Source: an uncultured Lachnospiraceae bacterium
Lineage (GTDB): Bacteria > Bacillota > Clostridia > Lachnospirales > Lachnospiraceae
NCBI GenBank assembly: GCA_910587085.1
Contig: CAJUMC010000001.1
Coordinates: 146,117 to 210,116, forward strand
Length of the DNA: 64,000 nucleotides
Reading direction: 5' to 3'
The notes beneath the pieces are model-generated. The model did not search any database. It saw nothing but the letters and a program-made list of their open reading frames with translations, and had not been told where the DNA came from. Shown here piece by piece: positions 17,410 through 26,759 of the stretch. Every line of letters begins with the position of its first letter. Positions within the stretch are counted from its first letter, which is position 1. The translations under genes and the position numbers were made by a program.

Positions 17410-18774
17410 ATGAAGGACAGAACAACCGAAATTTTCCGCGATGCCCCGGTGCCGAAGGCGGTCATCAGCAATGTGATCCCTTCTATTATCAGCATGATTA
17501 TGGTGCTGGTATACAATCTGGCCGACACCTTTTTTATCGGCCAGACCAAAAACCCTTATATGGTAGCGGCAGTTTCCGTGGCCACTCCCGCCTTTCTGCT
17601 GTTTATGGCGGTCGGCATGCTCTTCGGTATCGGCGGCACCTCGCTGATCTCGCGCATGCTTGGCGAGGGCAAAACGCAGAAAGCCAGAAACGCTTCCGCA
17701 TTCTGCTTCTGGACGGGCCTGAGCATCGGCGTTACGGCCATGATTATTATCTGGATATTTGCCGAGCCGATCAGCAGAGCCATCGGAGCAAGCAGCGAGA
17801 CGCTCGGCTACACCTCGCAGTATCTGAGCATCGTCGCAGCCGCCATCCCGTTCCTGATTATCAGCAACAGCTTCAGCAATATTATCCGCGCGGAGGGCTG
17901 CGCAAATATCGCCATGTTCGGCATGATTATCGGCAATCTGGCCAACATTGTGCTGGACCCGCTGATGATTCTTGTCTTCGGCTGGGATGTGGCCGGAGCG
18001 GCCATAGCGACGGTGATCGGCAATGTGCTCGCGTCCCTGTTCTACCTCCGTCACCTGCTTTCCGGCAAAACACTGCTGTCCATCCATCCGAAGCATTATC
18101 AGGCCGGGAACGGCATCGCCGCAGGTATTCTTGCCATCGGAATTCCGGCATCGCTGAACAGCGTTCTGATGAGCACCTCCCATATCGTCGTCAACAAAAT
18201 CATGCTGCAGTACGGGGACATGGCCGTGGCAGGGCTCGGCGTCGCGATGAAGGTCAATATGATTGTCGTAATGCTGCTGATCGGGCTGGGCAGCGGCATA
18301 CAGCCCCTGCTCGGCTACTGCTTCGGGGCAAGGAACCGGGCGCGCTACGCGGCGATTCTGAAGTTCTCCGTATGCCTGGCGTTCGGGCTGAGCATAATTA
18401 TGACGATAATCTGCTATTGCGGCGCCGGTCCGCTCGTCCGCGCCTTTCTGGACAACGACGCGGCTTTTGATTTCGGGATGTCCTTCGCCCGCATCTATAT
18501 CTACTCGGGACCGGTTATGGGAATTCTTTTCGTGTTCATCAATGCCATTCAGTCCACCGGCGCAGCAGTACCGGCGCTTATCCTGTCCGCCAGCCGTCAG
18601 GGACTGATCTACCTGCCGGTGCTCCTTCTGTTCAACCGGCTTTTCGATTCTGCGCGCATGCTTGCGGCAGCGCAGCCGATTGCAGACTACCTCTCGTCGC
18701 TGCTCGCGGTGATTCTGTTCCTGATTACCTGGCGGAAATTTTTCCGGAAGGCGCCCGGCAGCACGGCCGATTAA
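17410..18774 (+). CDS. MATE family efflux transporter
   Basis: A 454-residue multidrug and toxin extrusion protein with 12 membrane helices in two similar halves (MatE domains about 18-178 and 240-400). Typical signatures are NLADTFFIGQT in the first half and LGIGSGIQPLLGYCFGA-like LGSGIQPLLGYCFGARN in the second. It exports cationic compounds using a Na+ or H+ gradient; the substrate is unknown. The start follows AGGAGAAAAG. It stands alone on the plus strand, divergent from the WYL regulator and convergent with cysS. Confidence 0.93.
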   Translation: MKDRTTEIFRDAPVPKAVISNVIPSIISMIMVLVYNLADTFFIGQTKNPYMVAAVSVATPAFLLFMAVGMLFGIGGTSLISRMLGEGKTQKARNASAFCFWTGLSIGVTAMIIIWIFAEPISRAIGASSETLGYTSQYLSIVAAAIPFLIISNSFSNIIRAEGCANIAMFGMIIGNLANIVLDPLMILVFGWDVAGAAIATVIGNVLASLFYLRHLLSGKTLLSIHPKHYQAGNGIAAGILAIGIPASLNSVLMSTSHIVVNKIMLQYGDMAVAGLGVAMKVNMIVVMLLIGLGSGIQPLLGYCFGARNRARYAAILKFSVCLAFGLSIIMTIICYCGAGPLVRAFLDNDAAFDFGMSFARIYIYSGPVMGILFVFINAIQSTGAAVPALILSASRQGLIYLPVLLLFNRLFDSARMLAAAQPIADYLSSLLAVILFLITWRKFFRKAPGSTAD

Positions 18775-18822
18775 ACACGGAAAACAGCTGCCGGGCAGGA
18801 ACCGTACACTTCTTTCTTTGCT

Positions 18823-20412
18823 CTAGGCCAGCTCCCAGACCGTTCCCTCGCGGGTGTCGCGGATCACGACACCCCGCGCGGCAAGCTCTTCGCGGATAGC
18901 GTCCGCTGCCGTAAAATCCTTATTCTTTTTTGCAGCTTTGCGCTCCTCTATTTTCTGCTCCACCCACGCGGCAAATTCCCCGTCGGCATCCGCCGCCGCA
19001 TCCGCACTCTTCGCCTCGCGGCTCTTTTTTACGTTCTCCGCCGCCTCCAAAAGTCCCAGGGACAGAACTTCGTCAAATTCCCGGATGACAGCAAGCTTCG
19101 TGGCGCTGTCTGCGTCCGTTTTCAGCACATCGTAAAGTACGGTCAGGGCGGACGAGGTGTTCAGATCCCCGTTCATCGCGACCAGAAAAGCTTTCCGCAG
19201 AGCAGCAAGTTTCTCCTCCTCGATCTTTCCGGAAGCCTGCTCCCCTGCAGTCAGTCCCGGCATATCCTGCTCTTTCCCGGTCTTCTGCTCCGGCGTATTC
19301 TGCTGCGCTTTAAGGCTCTGTCCGGCATTTCCGGCATCCTGCTCCGCCGTTTTCGGCAGCCCCGCGCCCCCGTCCGGCAGAAGCGCCGCAATCCGCACAG
19401 CAAGCTTTTCGTACGCCGCCGCCACATTATCGAGCGCCGCAAAGCTGAACACAAGCGGCTTGCGGTAATGGGACTGCAGGCAGAACATCCGGTAAACCAG
19501 CGGATTGTAGCCTTGGTTCTCAAGCAGCGAAACCGTGAGGAAATCGCCGCGGGATTTGCTCATCTTGCCCTCTGCATCATTCAGATGCAGGATGTGAAAC
19601 CAATAATTACACCATTTATGCCCTAAATAGGACTCGCTCTGCGCGATCTCATTTGTATGGTGCGGAAATACATTGTCGATGCCGCCGCAGTGAATATCAA
19701 GCCGCTCCCCAAGATGCCGGATGCTGATGGCGGAGCACTCAATATGCCAGCCCGGATAGCCGACGCCCCAGGGGCTCTCCCATTTCAGCTCCTGATCGTC
19801 AAATTTGGATTTGGTAAACCAGAGCACGAAATCGGTCTTATTCCTCTTGTTTTCATCCTCCTCCACGCTCTCCCGCACACCGACGGCAAGCTCCTCCGCA
19901 TTCTGATTGCTCAGCACATAATATTCGTCAAGCTTTGCGGTATCGAAATAGATGTTGCCCCCCGCCTGGTACGCATAGCCTTTCTCCATCAGTGCCTCGA
20001 TCATCCGGATAAAATCCGCGATGCAGTTTGTCGCCGGTTCCACAACATCCGGCCTGCGGATGTGAAGCCTGGCACAGTCGCTAAAAAACGCATCCGTGTA
20101 AAATTTTGCGATCTCCATCACGGTCTTGTGCTCCCGCTTTGCGCCTTTCAGCATTTTATCCTCGCCGGTATCCGCGTCGCTCGAAAGATGCCCCACATCC
20201 GTAATATTCATTACGCGCTCGACCTCGTAGCCGGAATAGCGCAGGAACTTTTCCAGCACATCCTCCATAATATAGCTGCGCAGATTTCCGATATGAGCAA
20301 AATGGTAAACCGTTGGGCCGCAGGTATACATTTTTACCCTGCCCGGCTCGTTCGGCACAAAACGCTCCACCCGTTTCGTCAATGTATTGTACAGATTCAG
20401 ATTATTTTCCAT
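18823..20412 (-). CDS. cysS: Cysteinyl-tRNA synthetase
   Basis: A 529-residue class I tRNA synthetase that charges tRNA-Cys. The zinc-ligand Cys31 (YTCGPTVYHF), the HIGN form of the HIGH motif (residues 40-43) and the KMSKS motif (EGKMSKSRGDF) are intact, as are WGVGYPGWHIECSA and HCGGIDNVFPHHTNE. It is about 60 residues longer than usual because a Gln/Lys/Gly-rich low-complexity segment (about residues 345-400) is inserted in the C-terminal helical domain. No T-box core sequence was found upstream. The start codon follows GGAGCGGGAGCC. The 311-bp gap upstream (20413-20723) shows no other feature I can support. Confidence 0.95.
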   Translation of the reverse strand: MENNLNLYNTLTKRVERFVPNEPGRVKMYTCGPTVYHFAHIGNLRSYIMEDVLEKFLRYSGYEVERVMNITDVGHLSSDADTGEDKMLKGAKREHKTVMEIAKFYTDAFFSDCARLHIRRPDVVEPATNCIADFIRMIEALMEKGYAYQAGGNIYFDTAKLDEYYVLSNQNAEELAVGVRESVEEDENKRNKTDFVLWFTKSKFDDQELKWESPWGVGYPGWHIECSAISIRHLGERLDIHCGGIDNVFPHHTNEIAQSESYLGHKWCNYWFHILHLNDAEGKMSKSRGDFLTVSLLENQGYNPLVYRMFCLQSHYRKPLVFSFAALDNVAAAYEKLAVRIAALLPDGGAGLPKTAEQDAGNAGQSLKAQQNTPEQKTGKEQDMPGLTAGEQASGKIEEEKLAALRKAFLVAMNGDLNTSSALTVLYDVLKTDADSATKLAVIREFDEVLSLGLLEAAENVKKSREAKSADAAADADGEFAAWVEQKIEERKAAKKNKDFTAADAIREELAARGVVIRDTREGTVWELA

Positions 20413-20723
20413 GGCTCCCGCTCCTTTTCGAATTCCTTCCCGGGCAATCCCAAAACCGCCTTCCGGCCTGAAAACCGCCGCCGGACATGGCAGGCTATTT
20501 ACACAAAAAAGGGTTTCGGATTCGCCCGGACGCCGCCCTTATATAACGCAGAAAACTGCTACATGTAGTTTACCACGGATTCCGGGAGCCGACAACCGCA
20601 TAATTCAAATTTTTACCGGCCGAAGGCAGCTGTGCCGGCGCAGACCAGCCGGCCGCTCTCCCTTTTCCCGGGCAAGTACCATTCCCATATACGAACAACA
20701 AGGGAACCCCGCAGGCCGGACTG

Positions 20724-21599
20724 CTATCTTCTGCTCCGGTATTCCTTCGGCGTCATCCCCTTGTGCTCTTTGAATTTTCTGATAAAATAGCTGACATTCT
20801 CAAAGCCGTTTTCATAACAGATTTCCACAATCTTTGCGCCGCTGGTCAGAAGCGCCTCCGCCGCGTGCTCCAGGCGGTAATCGTTCAGGTACGAGATCGG
20901 TGTTTTCCCTGTCATTTTACGGAAAAAGCGGCAGAAATACTGCTCATTCATTCCTGCCGCTCCGGCCATCCCTGCAAGTGTCACTCTCTCCCGGTAGTGC
21001 TCCTCAATATACTTCAGCACACGTTTCATGCTCTGCACCTGATCGCTGCTCTCGGCCAGCGCTCCCCGGCCGCTCCGCAGAAACAACCCTTTTTCCTCCA
21101 GCACTGCAAGCATAAGGAGCAGCTCCGCCTTAACGGTCAGATACCAGCCCGGACGCTTTCCCCCGCAGGCGGCCAGAACCGCACGGTACGCCGTCAGCAG
21201 CTCCCCGTAGCCGTCCTCCCCCGGGCGGATGCTGCAGGGAAAACGGCATTCACCGTTCCACAAGGGAGCAAGCACCGACGCCTGCGCCATATCATACCGC
21301 TCAAATTTAAGAATTTCCAGATCAAAAACAACGGCATGATGAATGCTGGGGAGCGACCGGCCGGTCAGCTGATGCAGCTCCGACCGGTTGAGAAAGACAA
21401 GCGTTCCTTCCCCGAGCTCCTCCGGCTCCATGTTCCGCTCCAGCAGAAAATCTCCCCGCTCCAGATAGAGCAGCTCAACTTCCTCGTGCCAGTGATGAGA
21501 AACGAAAAAACGGTCATAATTTTCTTGGAAGCTGTAGGTCTGGACCGGCAGAAATGCCGTTCCGTGCTCCGTCAGCTCCCGGTAACTTTCCTTTTGCAT
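20724..21599 (-). CDS. AraC family transcriptional regulator
   Basis: A 291-residue regulator with an N-terminal cupin-like sensing domain (FVSHHWHEEVELLYLERGDF, about residues 33-52) and a C-terminal double helix-turn-helix (residues 190-291). The last part is classic AraC: IVEICYENGFENVSYFIRKF followed by KGMTPKEYR. It is divergent from a GH31 glucosidase with 204 bases between, so it most likely activates that gene in response to a sugar. The start at 21599 follows GGAGGGAG. Confidence 0.9.
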   Translation of the reverse strand: MQKESYRELTEHGTAFLPVQTYSFQENYDRFFVSHHWHEEVELLYLERGDFLLERNMEPEELGEGTLVFLNRSELHQLTGRSLPSIHHAVVFDLEILKFERYDMAQASVLAPLWNGECRFPCSIRPGEDGYGELLTAYRAVLAACGGKRPGWYLTVKAELLLMLAVLEEKGLFLRSGRGALAESSDQVQSMKRVLKYIEEHYRERVTLAGMAGAAGMNEQYFCRFFRKMTGKTPISYLNDYRLEHAAEALLTSGAKIVEICYENGFENVSYFIRKFKEHKGMTPKEYRSRR

Positions 21600-21803
21600 A
21601 ACTCCCTCCGCCTCGCCCAACCGGTTGTCAAAATCCTGTTATTTTTTCTCAGGATAGCGCAAGTATTTTTCCAGACAGGGCAATATAATGTCATTATAAC
21701 ACGGGACGCCCGTTTTGCAAGCCCTGCTTCAAAAAGCAGTTCCGCCGCTGCCGCACGCAAAACCCCGGCCGCAGCAATACCATTTCAGATAGGAGATGAT
21801 TTT

Positions 21804-23906
21804 ATGATTCAGAAATACCGTTTCGGCACGCCGATCGAAACCGAAGCTGCCGTGCTCGACCTTCCGTCCATCCCTGTAAAATGCAGCTCTGACGGCACTC
21901 CTGCCGCCGCACGTCCGGATACCCCTGCAAACGCCGCCTCCGGCCCGGTTTCCACGGTTCCGGTTGGCGAAACCGCCGACCTGTTCTCCCTCGCGGACAT
22001 AGCTCTCGGCACGGGCTTTTCCCTGACGCTCACGCTCGGCAGCAGGGACGCCGTATACGGCCTCGGCGAGGCAAACCGCGGCATCAACAAGCGCGGGTAT
22101 CTCTATGTCAGCCACTGCAGCGACGACCCGAACCATACGGAGGAGAAGGTCTCCCTGTACGGCGCGCACAATTTTATCATCGTTGACGGCGAAGCATGCT
22201 TCGGCCTGTTTTTCGATTATCCATCGGATCTTAGCTTTGACATCGGCTATACAAAGCAGGATACGCTGACCGTATCCGCAGAGGAAGCTGATCTCTATGT
22301 TTTCCTGATTACCGGGGAGAATGCGCTTGATATCACGCGTCAGTTCCGCCGGCTGATCGGCCAGAGCTATATTCCGCCGCTCTGGGCATTCGGCTATATC
22401 CAGAGCCGCTGGGGCTACCAGAACGAAGCCGATATCCGCCGCGTGGCTGCCGGCTACCGCGAAAACCATCTTCCGCTGGATTCCATCAGTATGGATATCG
22501 ACTACATGAAGGATTACAAAGACTTTACCGTTGATCCGGAGCGCTTCCCGGATCTGTCCGCCCTGTCGGCGGAAATGAAGGAGCAGGGTCTTCATTTTAT
22601 CCCGATCATCGATGCCGGCGTGAAAATCGAACCCGGCTACGATGTATATGAGCAGGGCGTGAAAAACAACTATTTCTGCAAGCGCGCCGACGGTACGGAC
22701 TTTGTGGCGGGAGTATGGCCGGGAAAAACGCATTTTCCTGATATGCTCAACGCCGGTGCGCGCCGGTGGTTCGGCAGCTGGTACAAACAGCTGATCGACC
22801 AGGGTATCGAGGGCTTCTGGAACGATATGAACGAGCCCGCTATCTTCTACTCGGAAGAAGGGCTTGCCGAGGCGTTTTGCCGCATGGACGAGCTGAAGGA
22901 GCAGAAGGAAAATCCGGATCTGAATGCGTTCTGGGCCATGCGCGACGCGTTCAACATCAGCAATCTTACAAAGGATTACGAGCGCTTCTACCACAATATG
23001 GACGGAAAAAAAATCCGCCACGACAAAGTGCATAACCTGTACGGCTACAATATGACCCGCGCAGCCGCCGAAAGCTTTGACGAAATCTGCCCGGATAAGC
23101 GGCTGCTGCTCTTCTCCCGCTCGTCCTACATCGGCATGCACCGCTACGGCGGTATCTGGACCGGCGATAACCAGTCCTGGTGGAGCCATCTGCTTCTGAA
23201 CATTAAAATGATGCCTTCGCTCGGAATGTGCGGCTTCCTCTACAGCGGCGCGGATCTCGGCGGCTTCGGCAGCCATACGACGCGCGATCTTCTGCTGCGC
23301 TGGCTGGCGTTCGGCATCTTCACGCCGCTGATGCGCAATCACGCTGCGCTCGGCACGCGGGAGCAGGAATGCTACCAGTTTGAAGGTCTGGAGGATTTCC
23401 GAAATATCCTTCGTCTGCGCTACCGGCTGATCCCGTACCTCTACAGCGAATATATGAAGGCTGCGCTGAACAGCGAACTGCTGTTCACCCCGCTTGCCTT
23501 TGTCTGGCCTCAGGATATGGTTGCGCGCGAAACGGAGGATCAGCTGCTGCTCGGCGAAAGCCTGATGCTGGCTCCGGTCTATCAGCAGAACACCACCGGC
23601 CGCCATGTCTATCTGCCGGAGGATATGCTTTTTATCCTGTTTACCTCCTCCGAGAAGTATACAATCACCCCTATGTCCGCAGGACATCACTATATTTCCT
23701 GCGGCCTCTCAGAGGTTCCGGTCTTCCTCCGTCCGGGACATCTGCTCCCGCTCGCTCCGTCCTGTGAATGCACGGCGCAGCTTGAGTATTCCTTCTTTGA
23801 GGTGCTCGGTGAGGCCGGAAAAGGGCTGACCTACACCATGTACGCGGATGACGGCTATACAAAGCATCCGGAGCGCGACGGCCGCTGGATCACAATTACA
23901 AAATAA
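21804..23906 (+). CDS. Glycoside hydrolase family 31 (alpha-glucosidase/alpha-xylosidase type)
   Basis: A 700-residue GH31 enzyme. The catalytic nucleophile is Asp341 in GFWNDMNEPAIF and the acid/base is Asp455 in IWTGDNQSWWSH. The N-terminal beta domain (about 60-170) and the barrel are complete, as is the C-terminal beta part. It hydrolyses alpha-linked glycosides; DMNEP and the SRSSY-type context favour alpha-glucosidase, but substrate is unproven. No signal peptide, so it acts in the cytoplasm. The ATG at 21804 follows AGGAG; the same frame stays open 347 codons further upstream only because it runs antisense through the AraC gene. Confidence 0.93.
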   Translation: MIQKYRFGTPIETEAAVLDLPSIPVKCSSDGTPAAARPDTPANAASGPVSTVPVGETADLFSLADIALGTGFSLTLTLGSRDAVYGLGEANRGINKRGYLYVSHCSDDPNHTEEKVSLYGAHNFIIVDGEACFGLFFDYPSDLSFDIGYTKQDTLTVSAEEADLYVFLITGENALDITRQFRRLIGQSYIPPLWAFGYIQSRWGYQNEADIRRVAAGYRENHLPLDSISMDIDYMKDYKDFTVDPERFPDLSALSAEMKEQGLHFIPIIDAGVKIEPGYDVYEQGVKNNYFCKRADGTDFVAGVWPGKTHFPDMLNAGARRWFGSWYKQLIDQGIEGFWNDMNEPAIFYSEEGLAEAFCRMDELKEQKENPDLNAFWAMRDAFNISNLTKDYERFYHNMDGKKIRHDKVHNLYGYNMTRAAAESFDEICPDKRLLLFSRSSYIGMHRYGGIWTGDNQSWWSHLLLNIKMMPSLGMCGFLYSGADLGGFGSHTTRDLLLRWLAFGIFTPLMRNHAALGTREQECYQFEGLEDFRNILRLRYRLIPYLYSEYMKAALNSELLFTPLAFVWPQDMVARETEDQLLLGESLMLAPVYQQNTTGRHVYLPEDMLFILFTSSEKYTITPMSAGHHYISCGLSEVPVFLRPGHLLPLAPSCECTAQLEYSFFEVLGEAGKGLTYTMYADDGYTKHPERDGRWITITK

Positions 23907-23912
23907 CGTAAG

Positions 23913-23979
23913 AAATTTGTAAGAAACTCTTACAAATTTTCAGAAAATGTGGTATACTCTCAGGTATGCCACATTTTCT
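23913..23979 (+). promoter_or_regulatory. plsC promoter overlapping two hairpins
   Basis: TTACAA (23930-23935), 17 bases, then TATACT (23953-23958) form a promoter for plsC. The same DNA contains two inverted repeats: an 11-pair AT stem (23913-23939) just after the glucosidase stop, and a 16-position stem with one wobble pair (23942-23979) around TCTCAG, followed by TTTT. The second is a terminator shape for the glucosidase transcript, so a terminator and the next gene's promoter share the same bases. Confidence 0.6.
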
Positions 23980-24081
23980 TTTTCCGCGCATGCCGCAGGC
24001 AGAACCGCAATGCGGCCCCGGAAATCAAAAAAGTGCGGCTGCGTATTTTATGCTGCTCGGCAGCAGAATGAGAGGTTTTTT

Positions 24082-24816
24082 ATGCGTATCGTACTTGTAG
24101 CGCTTACCATCGTACTTTTTCTGATTCTTTTTCTGCCCGCTTATTTTGTTCTCTGGATTGTCGGAAAATTCAATGTCCGGGCAAAAACGGCCGCCTCCCA
24201 GGCTCTCGTGCGCAATGCGTTCCGCGCCTGCCTGTTCTGCGCCGGCACAAAAATCACCGTGCTGGGCCGGGACGGCGTCCCGAGGAACGAGGCTGTGCTC
24301 TATGCCGCCAATCATCGCGGTCTTGCGGATATCCCGGTCGGCTACATTACGCTGCCGACGCTTACCGGTTTTGTGTCCAAAAAGGAAATACGGAAAATTC
24401 CGGTTTTTTCCTGGTGGATGAAGAATCTGCACTGCCTTTTTCTGGATCGCGACAACATGAAAGAAGGACTAAAAACGATTATGCAGGGAATCGAGTATAT
24501 GAAGAGCGGCTACTCGATGTTCATCATGCCGGAGGGCACGCGGAACCGCGGCGAGGAAACAGAACTCCTGCCGTTCAAGGAGGGCAGCCTGAAAATGGCA
24601 GAAAAAACCGGCTGTGCGATTATCCCGGTCGCAATCTCAAACACCGCCGCCGTTTTCGAGCAGCATATACCGTGGGTAAAGCGGGCTCATGTCATTATAC
24701 ACTACGGCGAACCGGTCTATCCGGATTCCCTTTCCAAGGAAGATAAGAAACGTCTCGGTGCCTCCGTCCGGGAGACAATTATTCAGATGCTGAAAGAAGA
24801 CAGGACTCTGCTGTAA
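24082..24816 (+). CDS. plsC: 1-acyl-sn-glycerol-3-phosphate acyltransferase
   Basis: A 244-residue membrane-bound acyltransferase that adds the second acyl chain to make phosphatidic acid. The catalytic NHRGLAD (NHx4D type) is near residue 76 and the phosphate-binding PEGTRNRGEE near residue 150. One hydrophobic helix spans residues 2-26. The start at 24082 is the ATG before the hydrophobic helix, behind AGAGG; an in-frame ORF reaching 23947 would begin inside the hairpin and is rejected. The last codons form half of the terminator stem. Confidence 0.93.
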   Translation: MRIVLVALTIVLFLILFLPAYFVLWIVGKFNVRAKTAASQALVRNAFRACLFCAGTKITVLGRDGVPRNEAVLYAANHRGLADIPVGYITLPTLTGFVSKKEIRKIPVFSWWMKNLHCLFLDRDNMKEGLKTIMQGIEYMKSGYSMFIMPEGTRNRGEETELLPFKEGSLKMAEKTGCAIIPVAISNTAAVFEQHIPWVKRAHVIIHYGEPVYPDSLSKEDKKRLGASVRETIIQMLKEDRTLL

Positions 24817-24840
24817 CAGAGTCCTGTCTTCTTTATTTTT
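24793..24840 (+). terminator. plsC terminator, overlapping the coding end
   Basis: An 18-pair perfect stem (AAAGAAGACAGGACTCTG and its complement) around CTGTAA, followed by a T-rich tail. The loop contains the plsC stop codon, so the final six sense codons are also the left arm of the stem. Confidence 0.93.
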
Positions 24841-24909
24841 GCGCAGTCTGCTTTTCCTTAATACCCGCTGCAGGCTTGAGCTTTGCTTTATGCAGCCGGC
24901 TTCTTTCTG

Positions 24910-25887
24910 CTATGCCAGCTTCTGACCGCAGTTCGGGCAGAAATTGCTGTCGCCCGCCTTCTGACCGCAGTTCGGGCAGAAGTTCGGCCTGGCGCCCGCC
25001 GCGCCCTGGGCCGGAGCATTATTAGCCCCCCGGTTCGCCGAAGCATTCTGATTCATATTCTGCATCATCTGATTGGCCATGGTCATCCCCATCGCCATTT
25101 TGGCCATATCCGCGGCAGCACCGCCCGCTCCGCTGCTTCCCGCCATGCCGTCCACCACGGCAACCTGCTGATAGCGGTTCATATCTCCAATCATGCTCTG
25201 CGAAGCATTCTTGTTGATCATGCGCTGGATTTCCTCCGGATAGGTAAAGCTCATAATATTGAAGCCGGTGATTGTCAATCCGGTGTCAAAAAGCTCCATA
25301 TCGAGATCCGTGCTGATGCCCTGTGCAATATCAAAGGAATTTGCCTGAAGGTTGAACATGTCCTTGCCCTCCTTCACGATCCACTTCATCAGAAGCTGGT
25401 CGAGCACCGCCGTAACACGGAGCCGCACATCCTCCACAAAATACTCGTTTTTAATCCCGACAATCTTGTCAATCATCTTGATATAATCGTTTACCTTGAA
25501 ATTCAGGGTGCCGTGAGCGCGAATCGGCATACCGCCCGGCATGCCGGCCGCGGGAATATTGATCGCGTTCGACGTCCCCCACTTCACCGTAAATTCTTTT
25601 GTGTTGATAAAAAGCACCTCGGCGCGTAGATTTGTATTAAACCCGAACTTAAAGCCTTTTAATGTAGAGAGAAACGGAATAATCTGCGACTCGATATCGT
25701 AATCGCCGTCATCCTTAAAAATTCCCTCGATGCGCCCGGTATTCAGGAAGATGGCATCCTGCCCCGGACGGATAATCAGACGGCTGCCCTTCTTCAGCTC
25801 CGCGTTCGGCCACTTCCAGAAAATCATATCGTCGCGGAACTCCTTCCATTCCACCACATTTGCCAGCTGATTCGAAAAGAAACCCAT
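24910..25887 (-). CDS. ydjI: YdjI-like SPFH-domain protein with C-terminal zinc ribbons
   Basis: A 325-residue SPFH (flotillin/virion-core-like) protein, the last gene of a PspA-YdjG-YdjH-YdjI operon. The SPFH fold covers about residues 20-215 (KKGSRLIIRPGQDAIFLNTG opens it). A Met/Asn/Gly-rich linker leads to two zinc-ribbon half motifs near the end, each reading FCPNCGQK (four CxxC cysteines in total). There is no membrane helix; it is expected at the inner face of the membrane. In Bacillus subtilis the equivalent operon belongs to the envelope-stress response. Confidence 0.88.
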   Translation of the reverse strand: MGFFSNQLANVVEWKEFRDDMIFWKWPNAELKKGSRLIIRPGQDAIFLNTGRIEGIFKDDGDYDIESQIIPFLSTLKGFKFGFNTNLRAEVLFINTKEFTVKWGTSNAINIPAAGMPGGMPIRAHGTLNFKVNDYIKMIDKIVGIKNEYFVEDVRLRVTAVLDQLLMKWIVKEGKDMFNLQANSFDIAQGISTDLDMELFDTGLTITGFNIMSFTYPEEIQRMINKNASQSMIGDMNRYQQVAVVDGMAGSSGAGGAAADMAKMAMGMTMANQMMQNMNQNASANRGANNAPAQGAAGARPNFCPNCGQKAGDSNFCPNCGQKLA

Positions 25888-25976
25888 GTTCTTTTCCTCC
25901 TTTCCCTGTAGCGCCGCCGGGCCTTACCGCCCTGCGGTCCGCTTTTCCCGCATTATGTCCTGCTCTTTTATACTGC

Positions 25977-26750
25977 TCAAAAATGTCTTCCGGAGCTCGA
26001 GTGAGAATGTCCGCCGCTGCTGACATGTCCCCCGCCGCTTCCTTTGCTGCTTTCAACCTTCGGTTTTTTCCGCTTTGTCACCGAAGTTCGGATATACTCG
26101 TCGCGGCGGGCTCTTATCCCGGAACGCGCTCCGTCCATATAAGTGCCGGCATTTGCCGTCATCCTGCCGCCGCTTCCGCCCACCATCACTCCGACCGAGA
26201 TCCCGCCGACCGCCAGCGCGGCAACCAGATGCACCCAGGCGCGCAGATATACCGGCACATAATTCATATAATAGTCTGTTTTGTCCGCAAATGTAACGGA
26301 GGCGCCGTAATAATTTCCCTGGCGCAGATCGTCAAAGCAGGCGTCAATAATCCTGTCTCCGGTGCTGTCCGTTATTTTCTCCTGCGCCTTACCGTAAGCC
26401 TGGATATTGACGTAGCGCTCCTGCATGTCAATATGCATCAGCACCGCGTCCTTTTCGATCTCCCCGCTTTCATAGCCCGCGTCGTAAAAATCTTCCAGGT
26501 ATCTGTCGGTCGCACCGCTGTCCGAATCGTCCGACGTCAGCACGTAGATCCCGACGCCGGCCTTCTGCCCGCACTTTTTCAGATGCTCTGCCAGTCTCTG
26601 TCTCTCCCCTGCGGAAAACAGCTCCGCATCGTCATAGACATAAACTCCGCTGCTTGCCTCTGCTGCCTCTGCCCGCCCGGGGACAAAAATCACCGACAGC
26701 ATGACAAGCAGCAGCAAAACTGCCGTGTTACGAATTCGCTTCATTCCCAT
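25977..26750 (-). CDS. ydjH: YdjH-like TPM-domain membrane protein
   Basis: A 257-residue protein with a signal peptide (residues 1-30, cleavage likely after RAEAAEA) and a TPM domain (about 38-155, VYVYDDAELFSAGERQRL to the DKTDYY region). One transmembrane helix (about 170-190) and a basic, Ser/Gly/His-rich cytoplasmic tail follow, ending HSHSSSGRHF. It sits nine bases after ydjG and 89 before ydjI in the same operon. Probable role: membrane partner of the PspA stress system. Confidence 0.82.
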   Translation of the reverse strand: MGMKRIRNTAVLLLLVMLSVIFVPGRAEAAEASSGVYVYDDAELFSAGERQRLAEHLKKCGQKAGVGIYVLTSDDSDSGATDRYLEDFYDAGYESGEIEKDAVLMHIDMQERYVNIQAYGKAQEKITDSTGDRIIDACFDDLRQGNYYGASVTFADKTDYYMNYVPVYLRAWVHLVAALAVGGISVGVMVGGSGGRMTANAGTYMDGARSGIRARRDEYIRTSVTKRKKPKVESSKGSGGGHVSSGGHSHSSSGRHF

Positions 26751-26759
26751 TCCATCTCC

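Noticed and set aside
20413..20620. T-box riboswitch before cysS
   Set aside because: The conserved AGGGTGGAACCGCG-type T-box core is not present.
20763..21803. 347-codon upstream extension of the GH31 frame
   Set aside because: It runs antisense through the AraC gene; the true start at 21804 has AGGAG and gives the family length.
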